Source of the DNA: Albugo candida | Taxonomy: Eukaryota; Oomycota; Peronosporomycetes; Albuginales; Albuginaceae | Assembly (NCBI GenBank): GCA_905220665.1 | Contig: CAJNAR010000177.1 | Location: 310,001 to 374,000, forward strand | Length of the DNA stretch: 64,000 nt | Direction: 5' to 3' | Part shown: in pieces, positions 34,609-45,851 of the stretch | Numbering within the stretch: the stretch's first letter is position 1 | How the letters are laid out: every line of letters begins with the position of its first letter | Translations under genes and position numbers: made by a program | Notes under the pieces: generated by a model | Told to the model about the DNA's origin: nothing | What the model saw: only the letters and a program-made list of their open reading frames with translations | The model's database searches: none

Positions 34609-35727
34609 ATGGGAAAGCCTACATATTTAGTACTGCTCAATCTTCTCGTCGCGACACTGGTCGCAGCTGAGGAAGGGGAGAATTGCCCTTTTAAGAAACT
34701 CGTGAAATGTAAACGCCTGGATTCGCAGGATTCGCAGTTTCCCCCGACCGAGGTCACTATGGTCAAGGGTTCCGCATCTGTTGCGTACACGTGCAATTCC
34801 GAAATTCGGTTCAAGAAGCTGAATCTCGATCGGTTATCATACAAGGACGTGTGCGAAACATTTTATTATGATTTCGACGGAGATTATCTCCGAATGTCAA
34901 TGAAACCTATAAAAGAATCGAAACACAACACAATCATCTCGGCAGAGCATACAGAAAAAGGTATCTGGCAAGTAAATACGGAAGCGCAGCTTCACAGGGT
35001 CGGACGTGTAAGAATGCGTATCCAATTCGATATTGGTCGCGAGAAGCTCATGGTACCTACAATGTTTAAAAGGCAGTTGACAGAAGAATATCAGGAAAGA
35101 AAGAAAATTACGTTCATTTTCAGGGAAGCGGGATCAAAGCGTCCCTCTTTTATCATGGCCATGTTTCCAGACAAAATCGAATATCATGACGATGATACAT
35201 GGATTTTTGGGAGAGCGGCAATGGAGCTCTTTAAACTCAGCTTTACAAGAGTTGGTACGTCGACATTCAATATCCAAATTGGGCCTCGGGAAACAAAGAC
35301 GAAAAGAAAATGCGTGCGCGGAACAGTGATACCATGTGGTCGTAGCCAACAACTCAGAAGGAAAGAGCCACATCAAAGCACTGTTACCCCAAGGAGCTGT
35401 TGGGCGGATTGTTTTGGCGGTAGAACTACTGCCACTACCACTCATACAAGTAGAAGCTATTTTATATATTCGGGCTCTGGCAGTGGTGGCGGGTGCGATA
35501 CGGGTAACGACTGTTGTTGCGGGTGCGATACGGGAAACGACTGTTGTTGCGGGTGCGATACGGGAAACGACTGTTGTTGCGGGTGCGATCAGGTAACCGA
35601 GTGTTGTTCCGTTTTTTTCGAAGATATCACGTGTGATGTCGATCTCGAAGAGGCATGCAAGTGTGCTTGCTCAACCTTTTGTTGCCTCCTTAAATGCTTG
35701 TGCGAGGGCGATGATTGTGATTTTTAA
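34609..35727 (+). CDS. Secreted pseudo-aspartic-protease C-lobe protein A3 with Cys-rich repeat tail
   Basis: Predicted secreted protein of 372 residues. The ATG at 34609 is chosen because it lies just behind the initiator and aligns with A1 and A2. The frame is open upstream to a TTG at 34444, but that part overlaps the promoter block. Signal peptide 1-20; shared cysteines at 26, 34, 62 and 82; core 83-228 with YYDFDGDYLRMSM, IWQV at 119-122, FDIGREKLMVP at 140-150 (DTG changed to DIG) and WIFGRAAM at 198-205. After a basic linker come four decapeptide repeats, GCDTGNDCCC type (295-334), and a C-terminal segment with more paired cysteines (CKCACSTFCCLLKCLC). The tail is unrelated to those of A1 and A2. 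No protease activity is expected: only one lobe, and the Thr and Ser/Thr of DTG-T/S are missing. Cysteine content suggests an extracellular, disulfide-bonded or metal-binding tail (inference). Confidence 0.8.
   Translation: MGKPTYLVLLNLLVATLVAAEEGENCPFKKLVKCKRLDSQDSQFPPTEVTMVKGSASVAYTCNSEIRFKKLNLDRLSYKDVCETFYYDFDGDYLRMSMKPIKESKHNTIISAEHTEKGIWQVNTEAQLHRVGRVRMRIQFDIGREKLMVPTMFKRQLTEEYQERKKITFIFREAGSKRPSFIMAMFPDKIEYHDDDTWIFGRAAMELFKLSFTRVGTSTFNIQIGPRETKTKRKCVRGTVIPCGRSQQLRRKEPHQSTVTPRSCWADCFGGRTTATTTHTSRSYFIYSGSGSGGGCDTGNDCCCGCDTGNDCCCGCDTGNDCCCGCDQVTECCSVFFEDITCDVDLEEACKCACSTFCCLLKCLCEGDDCDF
35491..35610 (+). repeat. 30-base coding minisatellite in A3
   Basis: Four 30-base units beginning GGGTGCGATACGGG. 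Units 2 and 3 (35521-35580) are identical, unit 1 differs by one base, and unit 4 is diverged. The unit length keeps frame, so copy-number change would add or remove ten residues with four cysteines at a time. Confidence 0.95.
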
Positions 35728-37900
35728 AAAAGGGCACTAACAGAAACCAGCGAGGTTGAGCTTGAATTCGGTTTTACAAAGTTAGGATTCTCCTTATAAA
35801 GAATTTCTAACACAATTTCGTTACGATTCTGTTGGAAGCTCTTGAATTATTTCCCGTTTGTAGGCATATTGACTTGTCACAGATAAAAAACAGCAAGGAA
35901 CCACGAGCGATTCATGACCCGCTTTACGACACAGCGCATACAGCTACCCGGAACGATTGATGCTTGGGCATCAAACGAAGCTTCAACCAAGCATGCACGA
36001 TATCAGGGGATCATACGAGTGAATCACATCCAGAAAGATGCTGTTGAACGACGTTGCTTGTGATGATGGACATCCAGAGCAAGTGCTGGTGTGACGGAAT
36101 CTTCTACCCGATTCAATAATTGCCATGTATCTTGCAATCGCTTCTCACAGCCAGATATGTGGTACCCGATCCGCGTCTCTAGACTCTTTCACGACCAGCA
36201 GGGCATCACCGAACATCACAATGACACTCGACGCGTCTGTATGTCACCTCCATGTGCTCTCAAGTCATGTTTCTCCCGTCTTTACCAATACTGACGCGAA
36301 CTGAGCGTTGAAGAACAAGAAAGGCTTCAAGCGAGTACCACTTTGTCTACCATTGAACGCCAGGCTTCATAAATAAGAATGTGAAATTCTCGGCAGCGGA
36401 TCTTCAGCCGATAATAAACTCAAAAACATCTGGTGATAAACCACATTGTCTTCATCCATCGTCTATGAGTCTTACCGATCCACAAGGAAGCTCGTTTCGG
36501 CTGGAATGAAAGAATTCTAATGTGGGTGTTGTATAAGGTTTGCGATGAAATAAGGCAACGTTTAGAATTGTTATGTGTGCTGGAGATAGACTCAACTACA
36601 TCGAAGGCCTTGCATTAGGGGCCCTCCAAGTCCATAACATGTGGATGTGGCACGAAGGTGACGCGTGTGTACGGATGACTTGAAAAAATTGCACGTCAAA
36701 TGTCAGCACTTCAGGCTCACCGATTCGATGAGCTAGGAATTAATAATAGGGACGGATAGTTACTGGCAGATCAGAAAGTGGGAATCAGAAAGAGTACCTT
36801 TATACCACTGGTTTTGAAGCAGCAGAGACAATTGACCTCGATAGGCAAGAAAGAAGAGCACATTTTTTTAAGAAAAGCATTACAAATAGAGTAGAAGCCT
36901 GCCAATATATTCGGGTTAGATTTCTATCCGATCAACTTGTAGTTTTCCATCGACGTCAGGTATCTTGACTCGAGTTAAACGGTTTTTTTTCTTAACGATT
37001 ATTTTGTTGCAGGTGGAACCAATTTGATAAGGAGATGAGTAAGCTAAAAATTTCCAGCTGAGTGGTTATGCGTCCTGCAATTAGCTCCAAGTTTTGCATT
37101 AATGAGATTCAAAAATGTTCAGGACTTTGAGACCTATAGTTAGTGGCTCCGAGATTGGGAGTATCGGAGTTGTAGCTGAATCCCGCCGACGTAGGAATGA
37201 ATACTAACCGGTTGCAAGGAGATTCATCAGCTATATAGTGTGATGTTTTCTCACTTTAAAATACTTGAATTTAACTCGGCTACTTACCAAACAGCCAGTA
37301 GTATTCCAAATTCTGAGGCCTTGAAGTCATCTTTTGACCTAGAAAACTTCTTGGTCCAAATTGAGGCGATCGTATATCTGCTAATGTTCTCCGATCGCGC
37401 CAAGTATCGATAAGTCGTTCTTCTTATCATTTTCGACTCTGAAAATTTGATCAATAGTGAGTGTCGTCCCTGCTAACTGTCTTTTGTATGCTGCTAAAAC
37501 GCGCGGTTGTCAAGTATACAGTTGAGTCATTTAGTGCATGCACATCAGTGCTTGGTTGATACAAATGTTCGTATGGGTGGCTAGTGTACTTATCTAATAC
37601 CCAACCACACATAGTACTTGGTCACTTCGTAACAAGCTACTTTCAAAAAGGCCAATAATCACGTTATAATGTCAGCACAGTAATGTTGCACCTAAGTTTC
37701 TATTGAAATGGAGACTACTTCGAGTGTTTTTTGACGTCGACAGGCGCAAGAGGCTTTGCCAGAATTAGACTGCGATACTATTGCTTGATGAACGAGAAAA
37801 TATTCAATTAAAGCACGGCTGAGATGTATAATGCCATATTGTTTCTCACTTTTGCTTCTTTCAACTTGTTTATTCGCTTTTATTTCTCGGCTATCGGTTC

Positions 37901-40900
37901 CTACCATTCCTTTTTTGCATACTGTATCAAAAGTCAATCTTTCAGTTCGATCACTTTACTACTTCAAGTGACTGTGAAAGTTACTCTACTCTTATCAATT
38001 TACCTTGAAGCTGTGCAGAAACGCTATCTCATTCTGGTTGAAATTAGATGAAGGAACAGCCGTACAATCTCGTTGTGGAAAGTCGACAAATCAAGCCTGC
38101 TATTAGTTCTGTTATCTTCGTCTGGAAGATGCACAGTGGTCACACTATTCATTGTCAATCAATGTGGCCTGAAGTTAGAGGTAAGCACACGCAGAAATCT
38201 CATTTCTGCATGATCTTTATTATACACTCGGCAAAATCTCAGCATATATAGAATGTGACTCAGAATGTCCCATCGTTTGCTCAGACCGAATTTATCAATG
38301 TGAGCACATTCATGTTAGCTTGATTTCAACTAGCCACGTTTGAAATTTGAAAAGAATGTATAATATATTCGCTCATGATGCATCGGCTAAAGTGGTCTCA
38401 TGAGCTATACCATCAATTGCAAGCATGCGTGCAAGCTACTTTTTCTGACTCTGACTCGTGTGCACTGAGGAAATTCATCAAGAGCATCAAAATCTGACTG
38501 TGTGACCCGTGGCTTTCCTTATACTGTAAATATTTGACAATAAGTATAACTTTAATGCAAATCTGACGCATGTGATCACTTTTCGTAAATATGCCATAAT
38601 ACAGGCTTTGACAAGTACTAAGACATCAGAAAAGCACCATAGTTCTGATCACGAGTGGAGCATCCTGTAGAGGTTTTACCGCAAAGTGGCCATATGACTT
38701 TCTGTACAATTTATCGATTATGCACCACGTAACGGAGTCCATGTACGAAACTCAAATCGCCCAAACTTTATATTTCTTGGAAATGGCCACTCTAGACGTT
38801 TTTGTTCCCGCTTACTTCGTTTCGATAAAGTGGGTTATGACGTAATGAGTTGGAAAAAAAAATCCGCAAATCGAACCTCGGATCTCTAACAGAACATGGG
38901 GTGATGACCGCCACCTTGCTAATCGGAGGCAAGTGGAAGTAATTCTAACAGCCCGTACTCCGAATGCAATTACATTGAAAATATGTGAAAGGGTCAGGAG
39001 CTGTAACGTCAACAATTAAATTGTTTGCTAAACATGGAGAATTCCGCTTTGTAAGCGAAACATTCTTGCATAGGTCTTGAGTAATTACTGAGTGGATCGC
39101 TGAGAGATGGTAAGAATTCAAGAAGGTGGAATTCATAACATGTTTAAGGCCACTTAGTTGAAAAAGCCTAACATTTTCTCAGTCGTTCTCACGATGGCAT
39201 GCGATCGTTGCAAGTCGCCATTGACGTATCTGTTTACCCATACTCGCACCAGCAGTTTGTATCGTTTCACCTGCGCTGATTTGACTCAGTGAAAAGCGGG
39301 TTGTCGTCTTTCCTCTCTTCTTCGAAACATATTACGTGTATTCGAAATGTCATCCGCCAGGAAAAATATTCGCTGCCTTCTCTAGCATCAACCGTGACCA
39401 AAATCGGTTTTTGCATAGCCGGTATGAAGGGTGCCATAATGAATGCATAATGAAGTATCATCAAAATCCATCATTCAATAATGTTGGGCGATGGATCTCT
39501 AGAGAGTCCCCGTCGTAAGATACTGCACATCCTCTAAATAAAGATGTCTGGCCTCTCTGTCAAGACAAAAAACTTGATGTGTTCAAAATAGGCGAATATA
39601 CCTTTTCATCGTTTCATGACAAAAGAGGTTGATATTATCGTACCCTAGAGAACCCGACATTATCTTACTTACCCAAGCCAATCTATTCCTGTGTAGTAAC
39701 AAATTCTGGGTCGATTCGTGTCAGAAGGATCTCAGGAGAAAGACGCAGGGTATTTCAAGTGTCGTGGTAGCTTGGCAGCAAGGCAAGAGCTAGAGACGCT
39801 TTTACACTGCTCGTCATGTCAACGGTGTTTCAAGAAATAGAAACATTGTGGATACAGTGCCTGGAATAAAAAGTCTATCGTTTGCATGATGAGCATCTCG
39901 ACAATTTTCAATATTCACCGTCCAACTACACCGTCTTGTATTACCTCAATGTAATGGCATGTTTGAAACGAATACAAGCTGATAAAGCAACGATTAAACT
40001 TGATTGACCAGGGCCTCTTTTACGAAAATGCACATTGCTACCGATGAACGTATATCAGTAATAAACATTTATTGCATCACACGAAAACTTCTCATTATCT
40101 TCTGGATCAAGTACTCCGACTTTCTTTCTGTTTCCTAACCAATAAAGTCAGTCAGAAATCGGACAACCAGACAATGGAGCAAGAGAGTGAAGGTTGATTA
40201 TAGCACAGCCTCTTTAATTGCTTGATAGGCATCTCTTGAATAATTATGGATCTTATATTGTCTGGAAATGAAGAATGATATTATTTGCAAAGATAATATC
40301 AAGGTTTAAGTTGTGAAAAGGTAGCGGAACGGGATAATTTAGAGACTCCACTAGTCGTCTTATTATGCCATAAATGCTTTCAAGAAGATCCGATTGTAAT
40401 TGCTATTGAACACATAGTAGTCGCACCTTAATAGGATAGAAAAGAGATGATAGTTAATTGCTACTCTGTAGCTTTCTGGTCAAGCATAAACGCACTAACC
40501 TAGGTCTACGAAAAAAGTATTTGAAGTGTAATCAAATTAGCAGTCAGAACACGACTCGGATACGAGCACTGAAACAATCGAGCTCTTCATACAAGCCTTG
40601 CAATTCTACATTCTTTAACATTGAGTGAAGAAGGTGAACTTGAAGCCTATATACTATGCGCATCAAGCAAACAAGATACTCTAGTTTAAGAATATTTAGC
40701 GTTTGCCAGTCCCTCGAGAAGATTTGGCGACACGAAAGGTGTCCAGAACGGAGCACCTCAATTCTTTTACTATTCTTACCATCTCATATGAGTACAACAT
40801 TTAAAAAAAGCCTTTGAAGTCAAGCCATTTGAGGTGGCAGAGATGCGCTTCCATCAATACGATTGATAGTCGCTGCAGTTTGGAATGGAGCCAATATGAC

Positions 40901-42040
40901 GCAAAAAGAGAAAGCACGTCGATGACGCTGCTCGTATTTATCGATATTGCGAAAAAGCAGTCGATGCAATTTGCAAATTGTGGGACACCGAAACGAAAGT
41001 TCAAAACCTAATAGGGAGTAGAATCATGTAAAGTAAGCTATAACGGATCACTTGAGAACCATACGTCAAATATATATGAAACGTAAATGTCGCAGTAAGT
41101 GATACCATTAGACAAGCGAAACCGCAGCTGATATCGCCAGCTGTTGAGCCGCTCACAAAAACTAACTTAGCATAAAACAGTAGACACATTCACTAGTGAT
41201 ATCGCTCGTGTCATATCCGTATGATAAATTTGACCGAAGAGTGAACTTCCTGGAGAGAAACCTATTCTAGAAAAGCATAACCCGTCAGCAACGCGGATAG
41301 AAATCAAATTCAAAGATTGTTACATTGGAGCGCTGAAAATCAAATGATGTGTGTTCGAACAGTAGACCCTAGTCGAGTTGTAGCATTAGCAATTGTTATT
41401 GTGCATGAACTAAATGTATCAGATTCTTGATGCTGATTAGTTTTGTGGCGTTCGCTGTTGTTCGAGGCGCATTAATTGTCGTCATTTAGATGCAATTTCC
41501 CGTGTTGTGTTGTAGAGGTAATCTTCCTGTATTCGTAAAAGATACTATACAATGAGTTTTGAAATCGAATCATGACAGCAAAAATATATATAGATAAGAA
41601 GACTCGCCATATCGCTTGCTCTTTTGTCATTTGTGTGCAACAAGCTTTTCAATTACTTTGGGAGATCCAGTATATCGGACATCCACAGCGTGCAATCTGA
41701 TCTCCAACTAAGTTTGTTTGGGAAATAAACTATGCAGCAACATTTCCTCTTGTATAGCCGTCTCGTGCTGTACGATCGTTATTAAATTAAGTCTAGTGTG
41801 TCGCATAAGCGATTCGCGAGCGTTCTTGTTCGATTGTATGTCGAGCAGGATTCCTTGGACGACGTGACGGTATCCATGATAGAAAGTACCAAATACAAGT
41901 CCTTGATCACGAAAACGCCCAGTTTTTTGACTTTGTTGCGCTTTTTCTTTATCGACGAAAACAATGTGACAATAAAGTCGGACATATAGGCAAGCACGCA
42001 TAGAAGCATCATTGTCTCTAAATAACGTCAATAGTTTATA
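37901..42040. other. Unassigned stretch
   Basis: No gene could be supported. Minus-strand frames between 40.2 and 41.0 kb have protein-like composition (for example SIYGIIRRLVESLNYPVPLP near 40,330-40,390) but are short and broken. A 117-codon minus frame at 41,708-42,061 overlaps the A4 promoter and has no motifs. Confidence 0.35.
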
Positions 42041-42049
42041 TTCATTCTT

Positions 42050-42065
42050 CTCATTTTCCAATTCC
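42050..42065 (+). promoter_or_regulatory. Oomycete-type initiator upstream of A4
   Basis: CTCATTTTCCAATTCC, close to the consensus CTCATTYYNCAWTTT, 32-47 bases before the ATG at 42098. The other A-family promoter boxes are not seen here. Confidence 0.6.
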
Positions 42066-42097
42066 TTTTCTACTTACCAGGTGCCATCGTCGCCAAT

Positions 42098-42794
42098 ATG
42101 AAGTTTGTTCTACATGGATTCCATGTGGTTATTTGGCAGATTCTGATTGTAAAAATTCAGGATGATAATTGTCCCTACTCATTCGATTTGCAGTCATATT
42201 ATGAATGCAAAACAAACGTTCTGAATGAATACGATCTTACCCCAGAAGGATCAGGCGCAAATTGTGAAACGTTTCAGTACTATTTTTATGGCGATGAGTT
42301 AGTCATGTCGACACCCCGAACCCGCGTACCTAACCGAGTATAAGGGGATAATAAAAAAATAAGCATAAGCACGGTAGGAGTATCATGTTTTATATTGCTA
42401 GATATCGAATGAAGCATAAAAATAGCAACACGACCGTAGACGCGACTCCATTAAGTTTTATGGTAGCTATGTTTTTCAATTTTGACGAACCAAGGATTGT
42501 GGTACCTGCAATACTTGTTCAATTCAGACAAGATACTGAATACGAATTTACTTTAATTCAAGGCAGATCACCTCCGGAAAGTGCATTGGTGTTAATTCGC
42601 GTCAAGAAAACGGTATTTTTGGCAACGCGCTGACAAAGTCGAGAAAAATAAGTTTCATAAAGACTTCACACGAGAAATTTGAAGCACACGTCGGGTCCAC
42701 TGATCCAAAAGCTGATCCTTCATTAGGATTCAGCCTTTCATGGAAAAAAATACGAGCATTTTCAGCCTGCTTATCCGAGACGAAGGCAAAATAA
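42098..42794 (+). pseudogene. Secreted pseudo-aspartic-protease A4 relic
   Basis: The ATG at 42098 opens MKFVLHGFHVVIWQILIV, a signal-peptide-like segment, then DNCPYSF, YYECKTN and NCETFQYYFYGDELVMS, which match the cysteine region and first strands of A1-A3 but lack about 30 residues. A stop follows at 42341-42343. A second frame, to about 42,615, carries MFFNFDEPRIVVPAIL in the place of FDIGREKLMVPTMF. A third frame, to the TAA at 42792-42794, gives IFGNALTKSRKISF, matching IFGRAAMELFKLSF. Two breaks at least. It shows that the family has a more diverged branch here. Confidence 0.75.
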
Positions 42795-43438
42795 ATCATT
42801 TATTACTCTCGTGAGCTGCACAAGACTGCGAGCAATCAATATGGATTGCACCAACGCATTCGGATTGAATATTTTTTAAGGAACCGTTAAAATCCCTTCA
42901 GTTTGATATGGTTGGCTGATTTTCTGCTTGCATAGTGCCAACGTACGCTTAGGTAAGGGACAATATGATAGCACTGTCCGCTACTTTTCGACGTGAACTA
43001 TTTCGCGCTCAATTTTGCAATCACTCAGTTCAGTTAACGTTCGCGTTTGTACGTGTAGCTGACTATTGCTAGACTATCTCGCAGTTCACGGTTTGTTAAT
43101 AACACAAGAACCTTCTATACTATACACTAAGTCATAATATTTCACTGTGTTAGGGTCATTCATGACACAAGAATCTTATTTTCTATATATTTGGTCGTTG
43201 AAGATGGTTTCCGGGGTGAGAATGATAGACTCTTTTGCAGTCGATATGGTTGAATTCTCAGTCTCGGAAGTAGCCAATCATATCGAATCGTTTCGCACAT
43301 TAGCCAATCAGATCAAACTGAGGGGATTCTACCAAATGGACTGAGGGGATTTTTACGGTTCCCGTTCTTTAATAATTTGCCTTATTTGCCATGTCAAAAA
43401 TACCTAATATGATGTGTCGGTTACTTTACATCACGACC
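42795..43438. other. No recognisable feature
   Basis: Between A4 and the second copia element. Nothing supported. Confidence 0.4.
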
Positions 43439-43633
43439 TGTTCTTTTTTGAGCACTTTAGATAAAATTTGGAAAGTAAGATATATTAAATGTAGGAGGTC
43501 CTTAGTTCACTTTACTAGCTAGTCTAAGCCTTCTCGTACTAGACGCCCACAGCCAATAATTTAGTTTCCAAAATAGCTGAAAGTTGATTAGCCTGATGTG
43601 TTCCACACTGGTTCAGGGACATCAGATTCAACA
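43439..43633 (-). repeat. 3' LTR of copia element 2
   Basis: On the minus strand it starts TGTTGAATCTGATG after the polypurine stretch AGGGGGAG and ends AAAAAAGAACA. A 54-base block (43464-43517) is identical to 46579-46632. Confidence 0.75.
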
Positions 43634-43670
43634 CTCCCCCTGAACGATAAATTCTTGATGTTGGACTTAA

Positions 43671-45220
43671 TCAGAAGTTGTCAAATTTCTTCGTCGGCAC
43701 TGGCTTGGTCAGAAAATCAGCTAGCTGAAACTTGGTGTCAATGTATTCGAGCTTGATCTTTTTGGCCTTTATTTGTTCACGGACAAAATGGTACCGTATG
43801 TCGATATGCTTCGCTCGACTCAGGTATCCATCGCTGTTGGCAATTGCAATTGCACTTTGGTTGTCTTCATGAATGACCACTGAATCATCGATCCTCACCT
43901 TTAACTCCGATAATAAACTTTTGACCCACATGACTTCCTGTATGCATAACGAGATAGCAATGTACTCAGCTTCGGCTGTGCTGAGAGCCACACTCTGCTG
44001 TAGTTTTGAGTTAAATATCACTGGAGAGTTGTTTATCATCACCATTATACCGGAGGTTGATCTTCTTGTCTCCTTGTCGCTTGCCCAATACGCATCACTG
44101 TAAGCACTGAATTCGTTATATATTTCCTGGCTTGGCCTCATGACATATGTCTTTCATTGCGGTTGATTTCAAGTAACGCAAAACACGGATTGCTGCATTC
44201 CAGTGTTGTTCACTTGGTTGCTCCAGGTGTCAACTAAGCTCGCAAATCGTGAAAACAATATCTGGTCTTGTGCCCGTTGCGATGTACAGAAGAGAACCGA
44301 CAAGTGAGCGATATGGTCGGTTTCACAAAAGAATCAAGTGTATTCGAAATGACAATTGGGGGGGGGGTACAATTTGGATTATAGACTGGTTTCAAGTTTA
44401 CTTGGTTGAACTTCTCGACCATTCTCCGTATGCAAGCTCCTTGACTGATCTTCATTTGTCGCAAATCTCGTTTGTATTACACTTCAATACCAAGGATAAA
44501 TCGCACCTTTCCCAGAATCTTTAGACTGAAGTGACTCGACAATTCGTTTGCAACTTTCTTGATCGAGTCGATGGCTTTGGCTGCGATCAGCATGTCATCG
44601 ACATATAATGTGACATAAACCCATGACTTGGACTCTTTGCGCACAAACATACATGAGTCTGATAGACATTTTGTAAACCCCATCTGAGCAAATACAGTTG
44701 ACATTGTCTTGGACCAAGTCACAGCTGCTTGCTCAAGCTCATATAGACTTCGATTGAGCTTGAAAATTTGATTTGGCTTGCTTTCAACACCTTGAGGTGG
44801 ATAGGTGAACACATCTTCTTCTAGATAACCGTCAAGAAATGCGGTATCAGCATCATACTGATAAATGGTAAGCCCTTGATGGCAGCAAAAAAAAATTGCC
44901 AAGAAAATACGGATTGAGTTTGATTCGCGACTGGAGAGTACGTATCTGTGTAGTCAACACCATAAGTTTGTGAATATCCTAGTGCCACCAACCTTGCCTT
45001 AAACCGCTCAGCTTCACCATGTTCATTTCGTTTGATTGTGAAGACCCATTTGGTTCCGACAGCATTTTTGTCTTGCTTTTTCGTTACGGCCGCCCACGTT
45101 TGTTTTTTGTTTAGTGGTTGAAGCTCGGGCTGAACTGCAGTATACCATAATTCCAATTGAGGTCACTCCAGGGCCTCTTTGTAGGATGATGGAGCTTCTA
45201 TCGCTGCATTCCATTGTTCG
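43671..45220 (-). pseudogene. copia reverse transcriptase and RNase H (broken)
   Basis: On the minus strand: GTKWVFTIKRNEHGEAERFK and YTDTYSPVAN, then DADTAFLDGYLEEDVF and the polymerase box YVTLYVDDMLIAA with intact YVDD. It ends with RNase H (YSDAYWASDKETRRS, ALSTAEAEYIA, KHIDIRYHFVREQ, ADFLTKPVP). It is broken by frameshifts near 44,850, 44,470 and 44,150. A run of nine G at 44,359-44,367 sits in the RT/RNase H junction region. Confidence 0.85.
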
Positions 45221-45259
45221 TATTCTATGCGATATCTTTTGGATGAATTTTTAAAGGTG

Positions 45260-45851
45260 TCAGAATTTGTTACTGGAACGATAGAAGTAGAAAAATTCCA
45301 CTGGTACTATTGATTGCGGCGATTGATTTGGTGGAAGTGCCAGAAGGACATCATGTCCAATTTGAGAGTTTCCAGAAACCGAGTAGTTTTCGAAATCATC
45401 CAGTCTCTCCCTGGGAACAATGGCCTGAATGGTGCTAGGATCGTCTTCCGCGGAATCCATTTTGACGTTGGGAGATGACTGGTAAGCATTCAAAGAGCGC
45501 TGCTCCTGAGTCGAATATCTCGTCAAATCTTCGTTCGCATTTGTTGACTCTTCAGTTGGACCTACATCCATGCTCTCGACATGCGGAATTGTCCTGATCG
45601 GTATTTGTTCACTTACTTCGTCATACTGACAATCAGTTCGATTTTGTCCGGATTTATTTGCCTCCAATAACAACCTGAACATATCTCGTCTCGGCTACTT
45701 CTTGAAATTGCGCTGAACGAGTGATCTCAATTTTCTGCGACTCAAAATTCCTAATGCGGAATCCTTTCATATTGTTTGAACATCCGAGGAACATACATTT
45801 GACCGCCTTCTTATCCAACTTCATCCGTCGTGATTTCTCCTTGTGTTTCAC
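45260..45851 (-). pseudogene. copia integrase C-terminus and linker (partial)
   Basis: KLDKKAVKCMFLGCSNNMKG is the typical end of copia integrase. An acidic linker follows. The catalytic core is absent. Confidence 0.7.

Larger units (their letters stand above)
32400..37900. repeat. Duplicated unit III, inverted relative to units I and II
   Basis: Plus-strand order: coiled-coil pseudogene (32.4-34.1 kb), promoter block, gene A3, then a downstream flank (35.73-37.9 kb) whose complement matches the flanks of A1 and A2. Anchors are ATCATTTTCGACTC near 37,425 and the GTGTGTACGGATGACTTG tract near 36,665. I see no separate gene in the flank. Confidence 0.7.

Noticed and set aside
4397..35727. RXLR-, CHxC- or CCG-type effector motifs in A1-A3.
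   Set aside because: I looked after each signal peptide and found none in the expected position.
38830..38950. A minus-strand tRNA-like sequence with GGTTCGATTTG and an AGCAAGGTGGCGG A-box-like stretch.
   Set aside because: No cloverleaf could be drawn; the T stem and acceptor do not pair in register.
40230..41010. Minus-strand frames with leucine-rich or DENN-like look.
   Set aside because: Short, broken, and without a repeated LRR consensus or a second DENN motif.
41708..42061. A 117-codon minus-strand open frame upstream of A4.
   Set aside because: It overlaps the A4 initiator in antisense, has no motifs, and an overlapping frame of similar length exists on the same strand.
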